DNA of 32,516 bases from NCBI GenBank assembly GCA_041589455.1, contig JBFHVQ010000029.1, forward strand, positions 1 through 32,516, read 5' to 3'. Under the pieces are notes generated by a model that did no database searches, was not told the DNA's origin, and was given only the letters and a program-made list of their open reading frames with translations. Position numbers and translations under genes: made by a program. The DNA is from SZUA-229 sp041589455 (GTDB taxonomy: Bacteria > Pseudomonadota > Gammaproteobacteria > SZUA-229). This document shows, piece after piece, positions 8,187-15,246 of the stretch (positions within the stretch are counted from its first letter, which is position 1; each line of letters starts with the position of its first letter).

Positions 8187-8749
8187 ATTGCAGATGGATC
8201 CTGTTTACGATTAATGAGAAAGTCCCTGACCTGATAGAGCGCGGCAATGCTGCGAGCTTCGCTTAGCGTCTCCTGCTGTAGAAGCTGCTCGATCTGGTGG
8301 ATATTGCAAATGACTTTTTCAAGCTCTTCAGGCTCATCACCGGGAAGGCTTTCGGGGTGTAAATCCTGCGCCAGAACCGTATGGGTAATAAAGCCCAGGT
8401 AGCCTGGCGCTATGGTCATCTCTCCAAACGGGCTTAGCTGCCTGGCGCGGTAGCCGACTTCTTCCATGCATTCTCGATTGGCTGCCTCAAGTATGTCTTC
8501 GCCCGGATCGATTTTGCCCTTGGGGAAGACCAATTCATAGCGCTCAGTGCCGACAGAGTATTCACGAATCATAATAACATGCTCATCATCCAGTACGGGA
8601 ATGATCAGTACCGCACCGGCACCTGGTGCAATAATACGCTCATATTGACGCTGTTCGCCGTTATTAAATTCCAGGTCGACCTGTTCAATGGTAAATAACC
8701 GGCTCTGACTATGGATTTTGCGCTGGAGGATTCTGGGTTTATTATTCAT
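8183..8749 (-). CDS. nudE: ADP compounds hydrolase NudE (Nudix family)
   Basis: NudE hydrolyses ADP-ribose, NADH and diadenosine polyphosphates. The 188-residue protein matches the E. coli enzyme in length (186) and carries a full Nudix box GX5EX7REUXEEXGU at about 78-100 (GKIDPGE, then RECMEEVGY), whose glutamates bind the catalytic metal. PGYLGFITHTVLAQDL follows, typical of the ADP-ribose pyrophosphatase subgroup. It is the first gene of a minus-strand operon with cysQ (4-base overlap) and the ion channel. The yrfG homologue is divergent, an arrangement related to the nudE/yrfG neighbourhood of enterobacteria. The start at 8749 has only a weak ribosome binding site. Confidence 0.95.
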   Translation of the reverse strand: MNNKPRILQRKIHSQSRLFTIEQVDLEFNNGEQRQYERIIAPGAGAVLIIPVLDDEHVIMIREYSVGTERYELVFPKGKIDPGEDILEAANRECMEEVGYRARQLSPFGEMTIAPGYLGFITHTVLAQDLHPESLPGDEPEELEKVICNIHQIEQLLQQETLSEARSIAALYQVRDFLINRKQDPSAI

Positions 8750-8802
8750 AGCTTCACTTATTTAATATTGGCCTATTGTAAAAGGCCTGAGTCTGGATTC
8801 CT

Positions 8803-9456
8803 ATGATTGACTGGTCAAAAATTAACAGTGTTTTTCTCGATCTCGATGGCACCCTGCTGGATTTGCATTACGATAATCATTTCTGGCTGGAATATGTACC
8901 CCGTTGTTATGCAGATAAGCATCAGCTTTCCCTTGAAGAGTCCCATCGTCAACTGGATCAGAAATATCAGGCAGTCTATGGCAGCCTGAACTGGTATTGT
9001 GTCGACTACTGGAGTCGAGAGCTGGAACTGGATATTGGTGAGCTGAAGCAGAGCATCTGTGACAAGATAGCGATTCGTCCCCATGTGGTGGAGTTTCTGG
9101 AAGCTTTGCATATGCATGGCAAGCGTGTGGTGCTGGTGACCAATGCACACCCCATCAGTATTGAGGTGAAAATGCAGCAAACGGGTCTGAACCGCTACTT
9201 TAACCACATACATACCTCCCATGAACTACAATTACCGAAAGAGGACCTGGGTTTCTGGCAAAAGCTGGAGCAGTGTGAATCATTTGATAAGCAGCACACC
9301 CTGTTTATCGATGATAATTTTAATGTTCTTGATACGGCCAGAAATTACGGAATAGAGCACTTGTTAGCGATTCGGCAACCAGATAGCCAGCAGGATGAGA
9401 AGCAACACCATCATTACCACTTGTTATCCTCATTTCTGGAAATTATGCCGGAATAG
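8803..9456 (+). CDS. yrfG: GMP/IMP 5'-nucleotidase YrfG (HAD family)
   Basis: YrfG is a haloacid dehalogenase-family phosphatase that acts on purine nucleoside monophosphates. The 217-residue protein has motif I FLDLDGTLLDL (Asp13 and Asp15), motif II VLVTNAHP, motif III Lys in LPKED and motif IV FIDDN. The cap sits between motifs I and II and is all-helical, as in subfamily IA. It is divergent from nudE, with a 53-base gap that must hold both promoters. A GGATTCCT precedes the ATG as a weak ribosome binding site. A His-rich patch (KQHHHYHLL) near the C terminus is unusual but probably of no functional weight. Confidence 0.93.
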   Translation: MIDWSKINSVFLDLDGTLLDLHYDNHFWLEYVPRCYADKHQLSLEESHRQLDQKYQAVYGSLNWYCVDYWSRELELDIGELKQSICDKIAIRPHVVEFLEALHMHGKRVVLVTNAHPISIEVKMQQTGLNRYFNHIHTSHELQLPKEDLGFWQKLEQCESFDKQHTLFIDDNFNVLDTARNYGIEHLLAIRQPDSQQDEKQHHHYHLLSSFLEIMPE

Positions 9457-9465
9457 TCGGAAGAA

Positions 9466-9649
9466 TCACCCAAATGGGTGAAAAATTGCCTGATATATCA
9501 ATGGTTTTGCCGGGGCAGGTGGTTGAATAGAGTATTAATACTTGCTAAAATACTGATCGTTCTTCGGGTACATTGGTTTCTGAATAACGATCAGCACTTT
9601 AGAAACACCCGTGCTATTGCAAATGATCAAGATTGTCAGGGTTCCCTGA
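9466..9649 (+). other. Structured intergenic region with three inverted repeats
   Basis: The 288-base gap between yrfG and the four-cysteine protein holds three inverted repeats: TCACCCA-AA-TGGGTGA (9466-9481), CTGATCGTT at 9553-9561 with AACGATCAG at 9586-9594 (9-bp arms, 24-base loop), and TCAGGG-TT-CCCTGA (9636-9649). The first could be a weak yrfG terminator, as AAAAATT follows. The rest looks like a leader, operator or small RNA. A 65-codon GTG-start frame across it resembles no protein. Confidence 0.45.
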
Positions 9650-9744
9650 TTAGCGACATTTCCCTTTACCCGTAATGATGCCGTAGGCCGATTGTTTACA
9701 TGTGGAAATGTGTAATGAAATTAAACAATTTGACAGGAATCATT

Positions 9745-10146
9745 ATGAAACCGAGCCAGATTAAAACTGTAATATTCACTGTGCTGTTAGCCCTCTTTGC
9801 CACACAAACGGCGGTTGCTGAAGAGCGCGGTGTGTTTAAGGGCAAGTCTCAAAAACAGCATGAATTAAGTGACTGGGAAGAAAATAAACTGAAGGCAGAA
9901 TTTAAAAGCCGTTTCAGTGGAAGTAAGTCAGGTGCTTTCCAGAAGCTTAATAATAATCCATGGGAAGCCAAGCGCAGTAAACAGCAGGAGCATAATCAGC
10001 GCATGCTAGAAATGAGTAATTCATGGGGTGCTTGTCGTGAATTTGCCTACAAGCAGCGTGGCCAGTGCTATGCACGTGGTGGTGATGCCTATACCTGTGA
10101 GCGTTTTTATGATGCGCGTGTGGGGCATTGCGATAAAAATTTCTAA
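9745..10146 (+). CDS. Small secreted protein with four evenly spaced cysteines
   Basis: I chose ATG 9745 because an AGGA lies 6 bases upstream and it gives a clean Sec signal peptide (MKPSQIKTVIFTVLLALFA, cleavage after VA-E near residue 25); the frame continues upstream to 9700. The mature part is charged, with NPWEAKRSK near residue 71, then four cysteines at 97, 108, 118 and 129 with spacing C-x10-C-x9-C-x10-C, close to a twin Cx10C hairpin pattern. The protein is probably periplasmic with two disulfides. I recognise no family, and function is unknown. The PWE-x-R stretch recalls the PWE motif of the two SPOR lipoproteins at 26989 and 28521. A strong terminator follows at 10248-10274. Confidence 0.72.
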   Translation: MKPSQIKTVIFTVLLALFATQTAVAEERGVFKGKSQKQHELSDWEENKLKAEFKSRFSGSKSGAFQKLNNNPWEAKRSKQQEHNQRMLEMSNSWGACREFAYKQRGQCYARGGDAYTCERFYDARVGHCDKNF

Positions 10147-10247
10147 CGAAAGTTTATAGCTCGTCAGCTCAGAAGGCCGGATGTTTTCTGTATGCTGAAT
10201 TAGATGAGTTATTGCAGGTGATACATCAATTGCCTGGTGATTGAGGG

Positions 10248-10274
10248 CCCCATACTTCGGTGTGGGGTTTTTTT
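10248..10274 (+). terminator. Rho-independent terminator
   Basis: CCCCATAC (10248-10255), the tetraloop TTCG, then GTGTGGGG (10260-10267) and seven Ts form a textbook terminator downstream of the four-cysteine protein gene. Confidence 0.92.
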
Positions 10275-10345
10275 GTGGGCAAGAAAGCGCCATGCTGTTA
10301 CTGAGATAACTTGTATCTTGGTATTCGTACATTTAGTATTTCATT

Positions 10346-10687
10346 ATGGATAACAAACCAGCAGAGTCATTCAGCCTACCATATTTTGCAGTGATTTTTG
10401 TCTCGCGACGCACAATCGTGGATGCTCAATATGATGACATGGCACAGCAAATGTTACAGCTCGCGAAACAACAGCCGGGATTCCTGGGGGTTGACTCGGT
10501 ACGAGATAGCTCACGGGGTATTACTGTTTCGTACTGGGAAAGTGAGCAGGCAATCGCACACTGGAAACTGCAGATCGATCATCAGCAAGCACAACAGAAA
10601 GGTCGTGAAGCATGGTATGAAAATTATCAGGTACATATCAGCAAGGTCGAACGTTTTTATTCTTTTGAGAAATATCTAAATGAGTGA
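10346..10687 (+). CDS. Antibiotic biosynthesis monooxygenase-like (ABM) protein
   Basis: This 113-residue protein has the dimeric alpha-beta barrel pattern of the ABM family: a first strand YFAVIFVSRRT, a helix (DMAQQMLQLAKQQPGFLGVDSVRD), SRGITVSYWESEQAIAHWKLQIDHQQAQQKGREAWYENY and a last strand. The GFLGVDSVRD-x(n)-VSYWES arrangement is characteristic of bacterial ABM proteins of unknown substrate; despite the name most are not antibiotic biosynthetic. Its last codons overlap the start of the SDR gene by 8 bases, so both are co-translated. There is no clear ribosome binding site. A promoter probably lies between the terminator at 10274 and the ATG. Confidence 0.82.
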   Translation: MDNKPAESFSLPYFAVIFVSRRTIVDAQYDDMAQQMLQLAKQQPGFLGVDSVRDSSRGITVSYWESEQAIAHWKLQIDHQQAQQKGREAWYENYQVHISKVERFYSFEKYLNE

Positions 10688-11555
10688 TTATTCAATTCAG
10701 ATTGTCGGTTGTGGTTACATCGGAAAAAAAATAGCGGCACAGTTAAGCGCCAGGAATATTGCACTACAGTGTATGGTGCAGTCGAAAGCATCACGCCAAC
10801 AATGCGAAGTGCTGGGTTTTAAAACAATACAATGTGACTTCGACCAGCAACAGCCTGTAATAAACACGATAAGTGAGAAAACCCGCTGGGTTTATCTAGT
10901 GCCTCCCACGCCACGTGGAAAAACGGATGCACGTATTGCTCAATTTATTGAGTCGTTAAATTTGCTTGAACAAGTGCCTGAAAAAATTATCCTAATCAGT
11001 ACCACGGGTGTTTATGGTGATTGTCAGGGTGAATGGATTGATGAAAATCGAGAAGTAAATCCACAGGCAGATAGAGCGCATCGTCGCTTGAGTGCAGAGC
11101 AGCAACTCAGTGAGTATTGTAATAAAAATAATGTGCCGCTGATTATTTTAAGAGTGCCAGGAATTTATGGTGCAGATAAATTGCCACTGAAACGAATCAC
11201 GTCAGGTGAGCCGATTGTGCGAGCAGTAGATTCAGGTTTTACAAATCGTATTCATGCGGAAGATCTGGTGGCATTTTGCGTTGAAGCATTAACGTGTGAT
11301 GTGAATCCAGGAGTTTATAATTGCTGTGATGGTGAGCCATCAACCATGAACGATTATTTTATGTGCGTGGCGGACGCCAAAGGTCTGCCTCGGCCAGAAG
11401 AAATAACACTGCAACAGGCACAGCAACAATTGTCATCTGGTATGTTGTCTTATCTGGCAGAATCGAAACGAATTTCAAATGAAAAACTACTGATGAATTT
11501 TAAAACACGTTGTAAATATCCTGACCTGAAACACGGTTTAAAAGATTTAAAGTAA
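10680..11555 (+). CDS. NAD(P)-binding SDR/epimerase-like protein (YeeZ-like), atypical active site
   Basis: This 291-residue protein has an N-terminal Rossmann motif (GCGYIG, about 10-15), an acidic strand-2 region, STTGVYG at about 108 and a C-terminal LRVPGIYG, as in extended NAD-dependent epimerase/dehydratase relatives such as YeeZ. The usual YxxxK catalytic pair is not visible: the segment where it should lie reads AHRRLSAEQQL, which is characteristic of the atypical YeeZ-like subgroup. So it may bind nucleotide without classic dehydrogenase chemistry. Its start overlaps the ABM gene by 8 bases, and the cupin gene follows after 9 bases. The three probably form one operon, whose substrate is unknown. 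Confidence 0.85.
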   Translation: MSDYSIQIVGCGYIGKKIAAQLSARNIALQCMVQSKASRQQCEVLGFKTIQCDFDQQQPVINTISEKTRWVYLVPPTPRGKTDARIAQFIESLNLLEQVPEKIILISTTGVYGDCQGEWIDENREVNPQADRAHRRLSAEQQLSEYCNKNNVPLIILRVPGIYGADKLPLKRITSGEPIVRAVDSGFTNRIHAEDLVAFCVEALTCDVNPGVYNCCDGEPSTMNDYFMCVADAKGLPRPEEITLQQAQQQLSSGMLSYLAESKRISNEKLLMNFKTRCKYPDLKHGLKDLK

Positions 11556-11564
11556 AGGTGTGTT

Positions 11565-11840
11565 ATGAGTGAAATAAAAGTATTACATAACCCTGAGAAA
11601 AAAATGCTCGATGCTTTATGTGTAGAAAATTGGGGTGTCTGGGAAAAAGAAGTTTCAGAATTTGACTGGACCTATGATGCCGAGGAAACCTGTTTTTTTC
11701 TGGAAGGTGAAGTCATTGTGACGCCGGACGGAGCTGAACCAGTGGCAATGGGTAAAGGTGATATGGTGACCTTTCCCAAAGGTATGAGTTGTCGCTGGAA
11801 CATTAAGAAGGCGGTAAAGAAATATTTCTGTTTTGCCTGA
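11565..11840 (+). CDS. Cupin domain protein (Cupin_3/DUF861)
   Basis: This 91-residue single-domain cupin begins MSEIKVLHNPEKKM and carries the Cupin_3 signature W(G/S)xWxxE..F.W.Y...E.C.FL.GEV.VTPDG..PV..GKGDMVTFPKGM.C.W. The family is typified by the ureidoglycine aminohydrolase cupin half, but these small versions have no assigned role. The usual metal ligands (two His, Glu, His) are largely absent. A clear AAGG ribosome binding site lies 6 bases before the ATG. It is probably the last gene of the ABM-SDR-cupin operon and converges on the HNH gene, with about 20 bases between the stops. Confidence 0.88.
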   Translation: MSEIKVLHNPEKKMLDALCVENWGVWEKEVSEFDWTYDAEETCFFLEGEVIVTPDGAEPVAMGKGDMVTFPKGMSCRWNIKKAVKKYFCFA

Positions 11841-11859
11841 GCAAGTCAGCTAGCGATTA

Positions 11860-12441
11860 TTAATTAAATGTGTCGCGTCGTTCTCTGGGAACATGGTTGC
11901 GTAGAAAATCCATCTGGTCAATAAGAATGCGACGGTTAGATAAAATCATGGACTCGGCCTTGTTAGGCGTATATGGCAGGGCCAATAAAGGCATATGTGC
12001 CTGACCCGGCGTGTAACAACCTTTTTTGACATTACAGCTTTTACAGGCAGTCACCACATTTCGCCAGACATCTTTGCCGCCCTGTGCACGAGGTTTTACA
12101 TGGTCTCGGGTAAGTAGTGTTGTTTTAAACTGATTGCCGCAATACAGGCAAGTGTGACGGTCGCGCTCAAATAAGGCACGATTGGTCAGGCTGGGGGTGA
12201 TTTCCTGATTATGTTTGGCTTTAGCGCCACGTACCGCAATGATGGTGCTGAGATCAATATAGGACTGTAAACCGGTTTTCTGGCAGGTGCCACCGAGTAT
12301 TCGAAGGGTGGTATCACTGGCAGTCCAGGCGACCTGTTGTCTTACATACAGGTTGACTGCTTCCTGCCAGTTAATCCAGTCAATCGGGCGTCCGGCATTA
12401 TCCAGTGTCAGTATTAAGGGCGCGAGTTCTCCAGCTTGCAT
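11860..12441 (-). CDS. HNH endonuclease family protein
   Basis: This 193-residue protein has an HNH domain at about 95-150: CLYCGNQF, DHVKPRAQGGKDVWRNVVTACKSCNVKKG. The two CxxC pairs bind zinc and the DH and N residues form the beta-beta-alpha-metal nuclease core. The N-terminal half (AGRPIDWINWQEAVNLYVRQQVAW) is the extension shared by chromosomal HNH proteins in many proteobacteria, whose role is unknown; they are not linked to restriction systems here. A strong AGAGGAG ribosome binding site lies about 8 bases before the ATG at 12441. No methyltransferase or phage gene is adjacent. Confidence 0.9.
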   Translation of the reverse strand: MQAGELAPLILTLDNAGRPIDWINWQEAVNLYVRQQVAWTASDTTLRILGGTCQKTGLQSYIDLSTIIAVRGAKAKHNQEITPSLTNRALFERDRHTCLYCGNQFKTTLLTRDHVKPRAQGGKDVWRNVVTACKSCNVKKGCYTPGQAHMPLLALPYTPNKAESMILSNRRILIDQMDFLRNHVPRERRDTFN

Positions 12442-12496
12442 AAAAACGACTCCTCTGAGTGTTTCTAAAATTAACTACTACTTACTATAAGTATAG

Positions 12497-12518
12497 CGGG
12501 TTTTTTATAAAAAACCTG
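12497..12518. repeat. Perfect AT-rich palindrome between HNH gene and ppnN
   Basis: GGTTTTTTATAAAAAACC (12499-12516) is a perfect 18-base palindrome, flanked by CG and TG that extend it with one wobble pair. It lies in the 124-base gap between two minus-strand genes and could be the ppnN terminator or an operator for the HNH gene. Confidence 0.5.
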
Positions 12519-12565
12519 TTAAATCAATAGTATAGTCATGGTTTGAGATGCGCGTAAAACTACAG

Positions 12566-13939
12566 TTAGCTGACAACTTTATAACAGGGCGTATATTTAC
12601 TGCCAGGTAATTTCATCCGGTTCTGTTTTACAAATGATTCGAGTAGTCTGTCCAGAGGCTGCATGATTTTTTTCTCGCCACGAATCTCGAATAGTCCGTG
12701 CTCCTTGATTGACTTAATCCCGTCTTCTTTGACATTGCCTGCGACTATTCCAGAAAATGCACGGCGCAGATTTGCTGCCAGGTGATGATTTTCCATATTG
12801 GTGTTGAGCTCAAGCTTTGCCATATTTTCATGTGTGGGTTCAAATGGGTTCTGGAATTCCTTGTCAATTTGTAGAATCCAGTTGTAGTAGTAGGCATCGC
12901 TGTTTGCTCGCCTAAAGTCTTTCACAGATTCCATGCCATTTTTCATTTCACGAGCAACCAGTGAAGGGTCATCAATAATGATTTTATAACGCTGTTGTGC
13001 CTCAAAGCCTAAAGTCATTTCTATGAAATGATGAATCTGTTTAAAGTACTCTTCGGAGCTTTTAGGACCAGTTAAAATTAACGGGAAAGGTAACTCTTTA
13101 TTGGCAGGATTTAATAGCACGCCTAGGATATACAAAATTTCTTCAGCTGTGCCTGCTCCACCCGGGAATATAACAATGCCATGACCAGTGCGCACAAAGC
13201 CTTCAAGACGTTTTTCAATATCCGGTAGGATAACCAGTTCATTAACGATAGGGTTAGGTGATTCGGCGGCAATAATGCCGGGCTCGGTCATACCTATAAA
13301 GCGGCCATTGCTGATGCGTTGTTTGTTCAGGCTAATCGTAGCGCCCTTCATTGGGCCTTTCATTGCACCGGGGCCGCAGCCGGTGCAGATATTTAAACCG
13401 CGTAAACCTAATTCGTGACCAACCTCTTTGGTGTAGTCATATTCCTCTCGGCTGATCGAGTGGCCACCCCAGCAGACTACAATATTAGGATCTACATTTG
13501 GGATCAGAGTATTGGCATTTCTAAGGAGATGAAAGACAGCATTTGTGATACCTGCTTGTGAATTAAGGTCAAAAACGGCTGGATTCATTAGTGCATTTCT
13601 GGCGTAGAGAATGTCGCGGAGCACAGCAAACAGGTGTTCCTGAATGCCATAAATCATGTCACCATCAACAAAAGCACTGGAAGGTGCATTTTGCAGTTCG
13701 AGCTTGATGCCACGTTCCTGTTGTACCACGCGAATATCAAAGTCGGAGTACTCTTCAAGCACTGCGGTAGTGTCATCAACAATACTACCGACATTAAGAA
13801 CTGCCAGTGAGCAGCGACGATAAATATCATAACAGTCACCTGATTCACTAACCTTCTTCAGGAGTTCAACTTCAGCGTGAGACAGGGTTTCCATTCGGCC
13901 GCGGGGGCTAATACGTGCTAATTCTGTGTGCTTGTTCAT
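12566..13939 (-). CDS. ppnN: Pyrimidine/purine nucleotide 5'-monophosphate nucleosidase PpnN
   Basis: PpnN (YgdH, LOG family) cleaves nucleoside 5'-monophosphates to base and ribose 5-phosphate and is regulated by (p)ppGpp in E. coli. I chose the ATG at 13939 (MNKHTELARI, 457 residues) over the upstream frame start at 13975, because E. coli PpnN is 454 residues and starts at the equivalent point, and a GAGTGA precedes it. Visible motifs are CTGCGPGAMKGPMKGA, the PGGAGTAEE signature of LOG proteins, and the N-terminal domain LSHAEVELLKKVSESG. A predicted ppGpp pocket lies between subunits in the known structure, but I cannot verify its residues here. A 183-base gap separates it from the divergent gene at 14123. 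Confidence 0.95.
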   Translation of the reverse strand: MNKHTELARISPRGRMETLSHAEVELLKKVSESGDCYDIYRRCSLAVLNVGSIVDDTTAVLEEYSDFDIRVVQQERGIKLELQNAPSSAFVDGDMIYGIQEHLFAVLRDILYARNALMNPAVFDLNSQAGITNAVFHLLRNANTLIPNVDPNIVVCWGGHSISREEYDYTKEVGHELGLRGLNICTGCGPGAMKGPMKGATISLNKQRISNGRFIGMTEPGIIAAESPNPIVNELVILPDIEKRLEGFVRTGHGIVIFPGGAGTAEEILYILGVLLNPANKELPFPLILTGPKSSEEYFKQIHHFIEMTLGFEAQQRYKIIIDDPSLVAREMKNGMESVKDFRRANSDAYYYNWILQIDKEFQNPFEPTHENMAKLELNTNMENHHLAANLRRAFSGIVAGNVKEDGIKSIKEHGLFEIRGEKKIMQPLDRLLESFVKQNRMKLPGSKYTPCYKVVS

Positions 13940-14122
13940 TAATTCACTCTTTAATAGCAGGATTATCGCAATCAATAAGCTGCTATATTATTAATTAGTT
14001 GTTTCTTTTGTATGTCAGCCACAACTCGATGCGTTTAGTTTAATTATGGTTATAATGAAATTATAGTGTTAAAAGATGAAGCTGTATCCTGGAATTTCAG
14101 AATATCAAAAGGTCGTTGATCC

Positions 14123-14689
14123 ATGAGTGAAGAGTTATTTGAAGTCGCCTTCGAAGGTAAAATTGTCGATGAGGCTGATCTACAGCAGGTAAAGGCGAAA
14201 GTGGGGGCTATGTTTAAGGCCGATGCTGCCAAGCTGGAGCAGTTGTTCTCTGGTAAGCGGGTGGTGATTAAAAAAAATATCAATCAAGCCACAGCCAATA
14301 AATATAAGGCTGCATTGAGCAATGCTGGCGCGGTTTGTGAAATTAAATCTCTGTCTGGTGATACATCTGTTGCAGCTGCGAGCCAGGAAAAGGCAGCAGA
14401 AATGGCAAAGCCAGTGGCAGATGCTTCTCGTCAGGTGATAAGTGGTGATGTTCCAGAGGCCCCAATGACTGATCCGCTGGGCATCACTGCGGATGATATT
14501 TCGGAGTTGTCGGCCAGTCTGGCGCCTGTGGGTAGTCAGGTACAAGATGAGATCCCGCAAGTGGCAGAGCCAGAGCTGGATATTAGCCAGCTGGATATGG
14601 CGCCCGTTGGTAGTGATATGGGGGAAATGAAAAAGAAAGAAGCGCCGCCACCACCCGATACCAGTGGCCTGTCATTAAAAGATGACTAA
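14123..14689 (+). CDS. Hypothetical protein with conserved N-terminal domain and proline-rich tail
   Basis: This 188-residue protein starts MSEELFEVAFEGKIVDEADLQQVKAKV and continues FKADAAKLEQLFSGKRVVIKKNINQATANKYKAALSNAGAVCEI. The first 75 residues form a compact alpha-beta unit that I have seen at the N-terminus of several gammaproteobacterial proteins of unknown function; the LFSGK and A(n)KYKxALxxAGAVCEI pieces are its best-conserved parts. The rest is low complexity, acidic and proline-rich (PPPPDTSGL at the end), without membrane helix or signal peptide. The ribosome binding site is weak. It is divergent from ppnN and convergent with the next gene, so it stands alone. Confidence 0.72.
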   Translation: MSEELFEVAFEGKIVDEADLQQVKAKVGAMFKADAAKLEQLFSGKRVVIKKNINQATANKYKAALSNAGAVCEIKSLSGDTSVAAASQEKAAEMAKPVADASRQVISGDVPEAPMTDPLGITADDISELSASLAPVGSQVQDEIPQVAEPELDISQLDMAPVGSDMGEMKKKEAPPPPDTSGLSLKDD

Positions 14690-14701
14690 CAGGGTGATCG
14701 G

Positions 14702-15049
14702 CTAGAGGATGCTATACGCGACTGCTGATAGAAAGGCATAGGTTAAATAGCGCTTTTTTACCAATAACTGATTGTGACCAACAATTGTGTCGTCGATAAT
14801 AGTCGATTGAGAAACCACGGGTGAGCCTGGAAAACCATAGGAGACAATCTGCCCTTTGAGTTTTTGTTTACCATGATTAACGGTAAAGCGAGTTTTTGTA
14901 TGGGTCAGAAAACGCTCGTTATTATGCCTGGTTTTCTGATTGTCGACGGTGACTTCAAAGGTGTGATTCATCCACAGGAAGCGAGGGCTTGATGTGGCTT
15001 CAATCTTTATACTGTGCCCATGCCATTGGTATTCTGTAAATGATTTCAT
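14702..15049 (-). CDS. Hypothetical 115-residue protein
   Basis: I use the ATG at 15049 (MKSFTEYQWHGHS) because a TTG five codons upstream is the only alternative and an AGG lies about 9 bases before the ATG. The protein is beta-rich and basic (WMNHTFEVTVDNQKTRHNNERFLTHTKTRFTVN), with a final hydrophobic stretch (YLTYAFLSAVAYSIL) that could be a short membrane anchor at the C terminus. I recognise no family. It lies downstream of the Crp/Fnr gene on the same strand by about 200 bases that contain two hairpins. It converges on the 14123 gene with 12 bases between the stops. Confidence 0.65.
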   Translation of the reverse strand: MKSFTEYQWHGHSIKIEATSSPRFLWMNHTFEVTVDNQKTRHNNERFLTHTKTRFTVNHGKQKLKGQIVSYGFPGSPVVSQSTIIDDTIVGHNQLLVKKRYLTYAFLSAVAYSIL

Positions 15050-15081
15050 ATCTTCAAACCTCAAAACGAATCTAGAAAATC

Positions 15082-15169
15082 ACAGCATGTCCTTATGCTG
15101 TCAAAGCACAAACTTCTAATATTGGATTTGGAGGTTCTTCTTTGAGAATTCTCCGCCTAAAAGTTTGTG
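15082..15169 (-). other. Two hairpins between Crp/Fnr gene and the 115-residue gene
   Basis: Two elements lie upstream of the 15049 start. ACAGCAT (15082-15088) and ATGCTGT (15095-15101) form a 7-bp stem with a 6-base loop. CACAAACTT (15107-15115) and AAGTTTGTG (15161-15169) form a 9-bp outer stem enclosing GGAGGTTCT (15130-15138) paired with AGAATTCTCC (15145-15154, one bulge). On the minus strand these sit in the 5' leader of the 115-residue gene or the 3' end of the Crp/Fnr transcript. No clear T run follows. A terminator is possible, a structured leader equally so. Confidence 0.55.
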
Positions 15170-15246
15170 GCTAGATCTTAAGTAAGTACTGAGTGCAGGT
15201 CTGTAACTAAACATACAAAATAATGCAAAAAGAGAAATATTTTCAC

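Noticed and set aside
9478..9675. 65-codon GTG-start frame in the gap before the four-cysteine gene
   Set aside because: Composition is not protein-like, there is no ribosome binding site and it overlaps inverted repeats.
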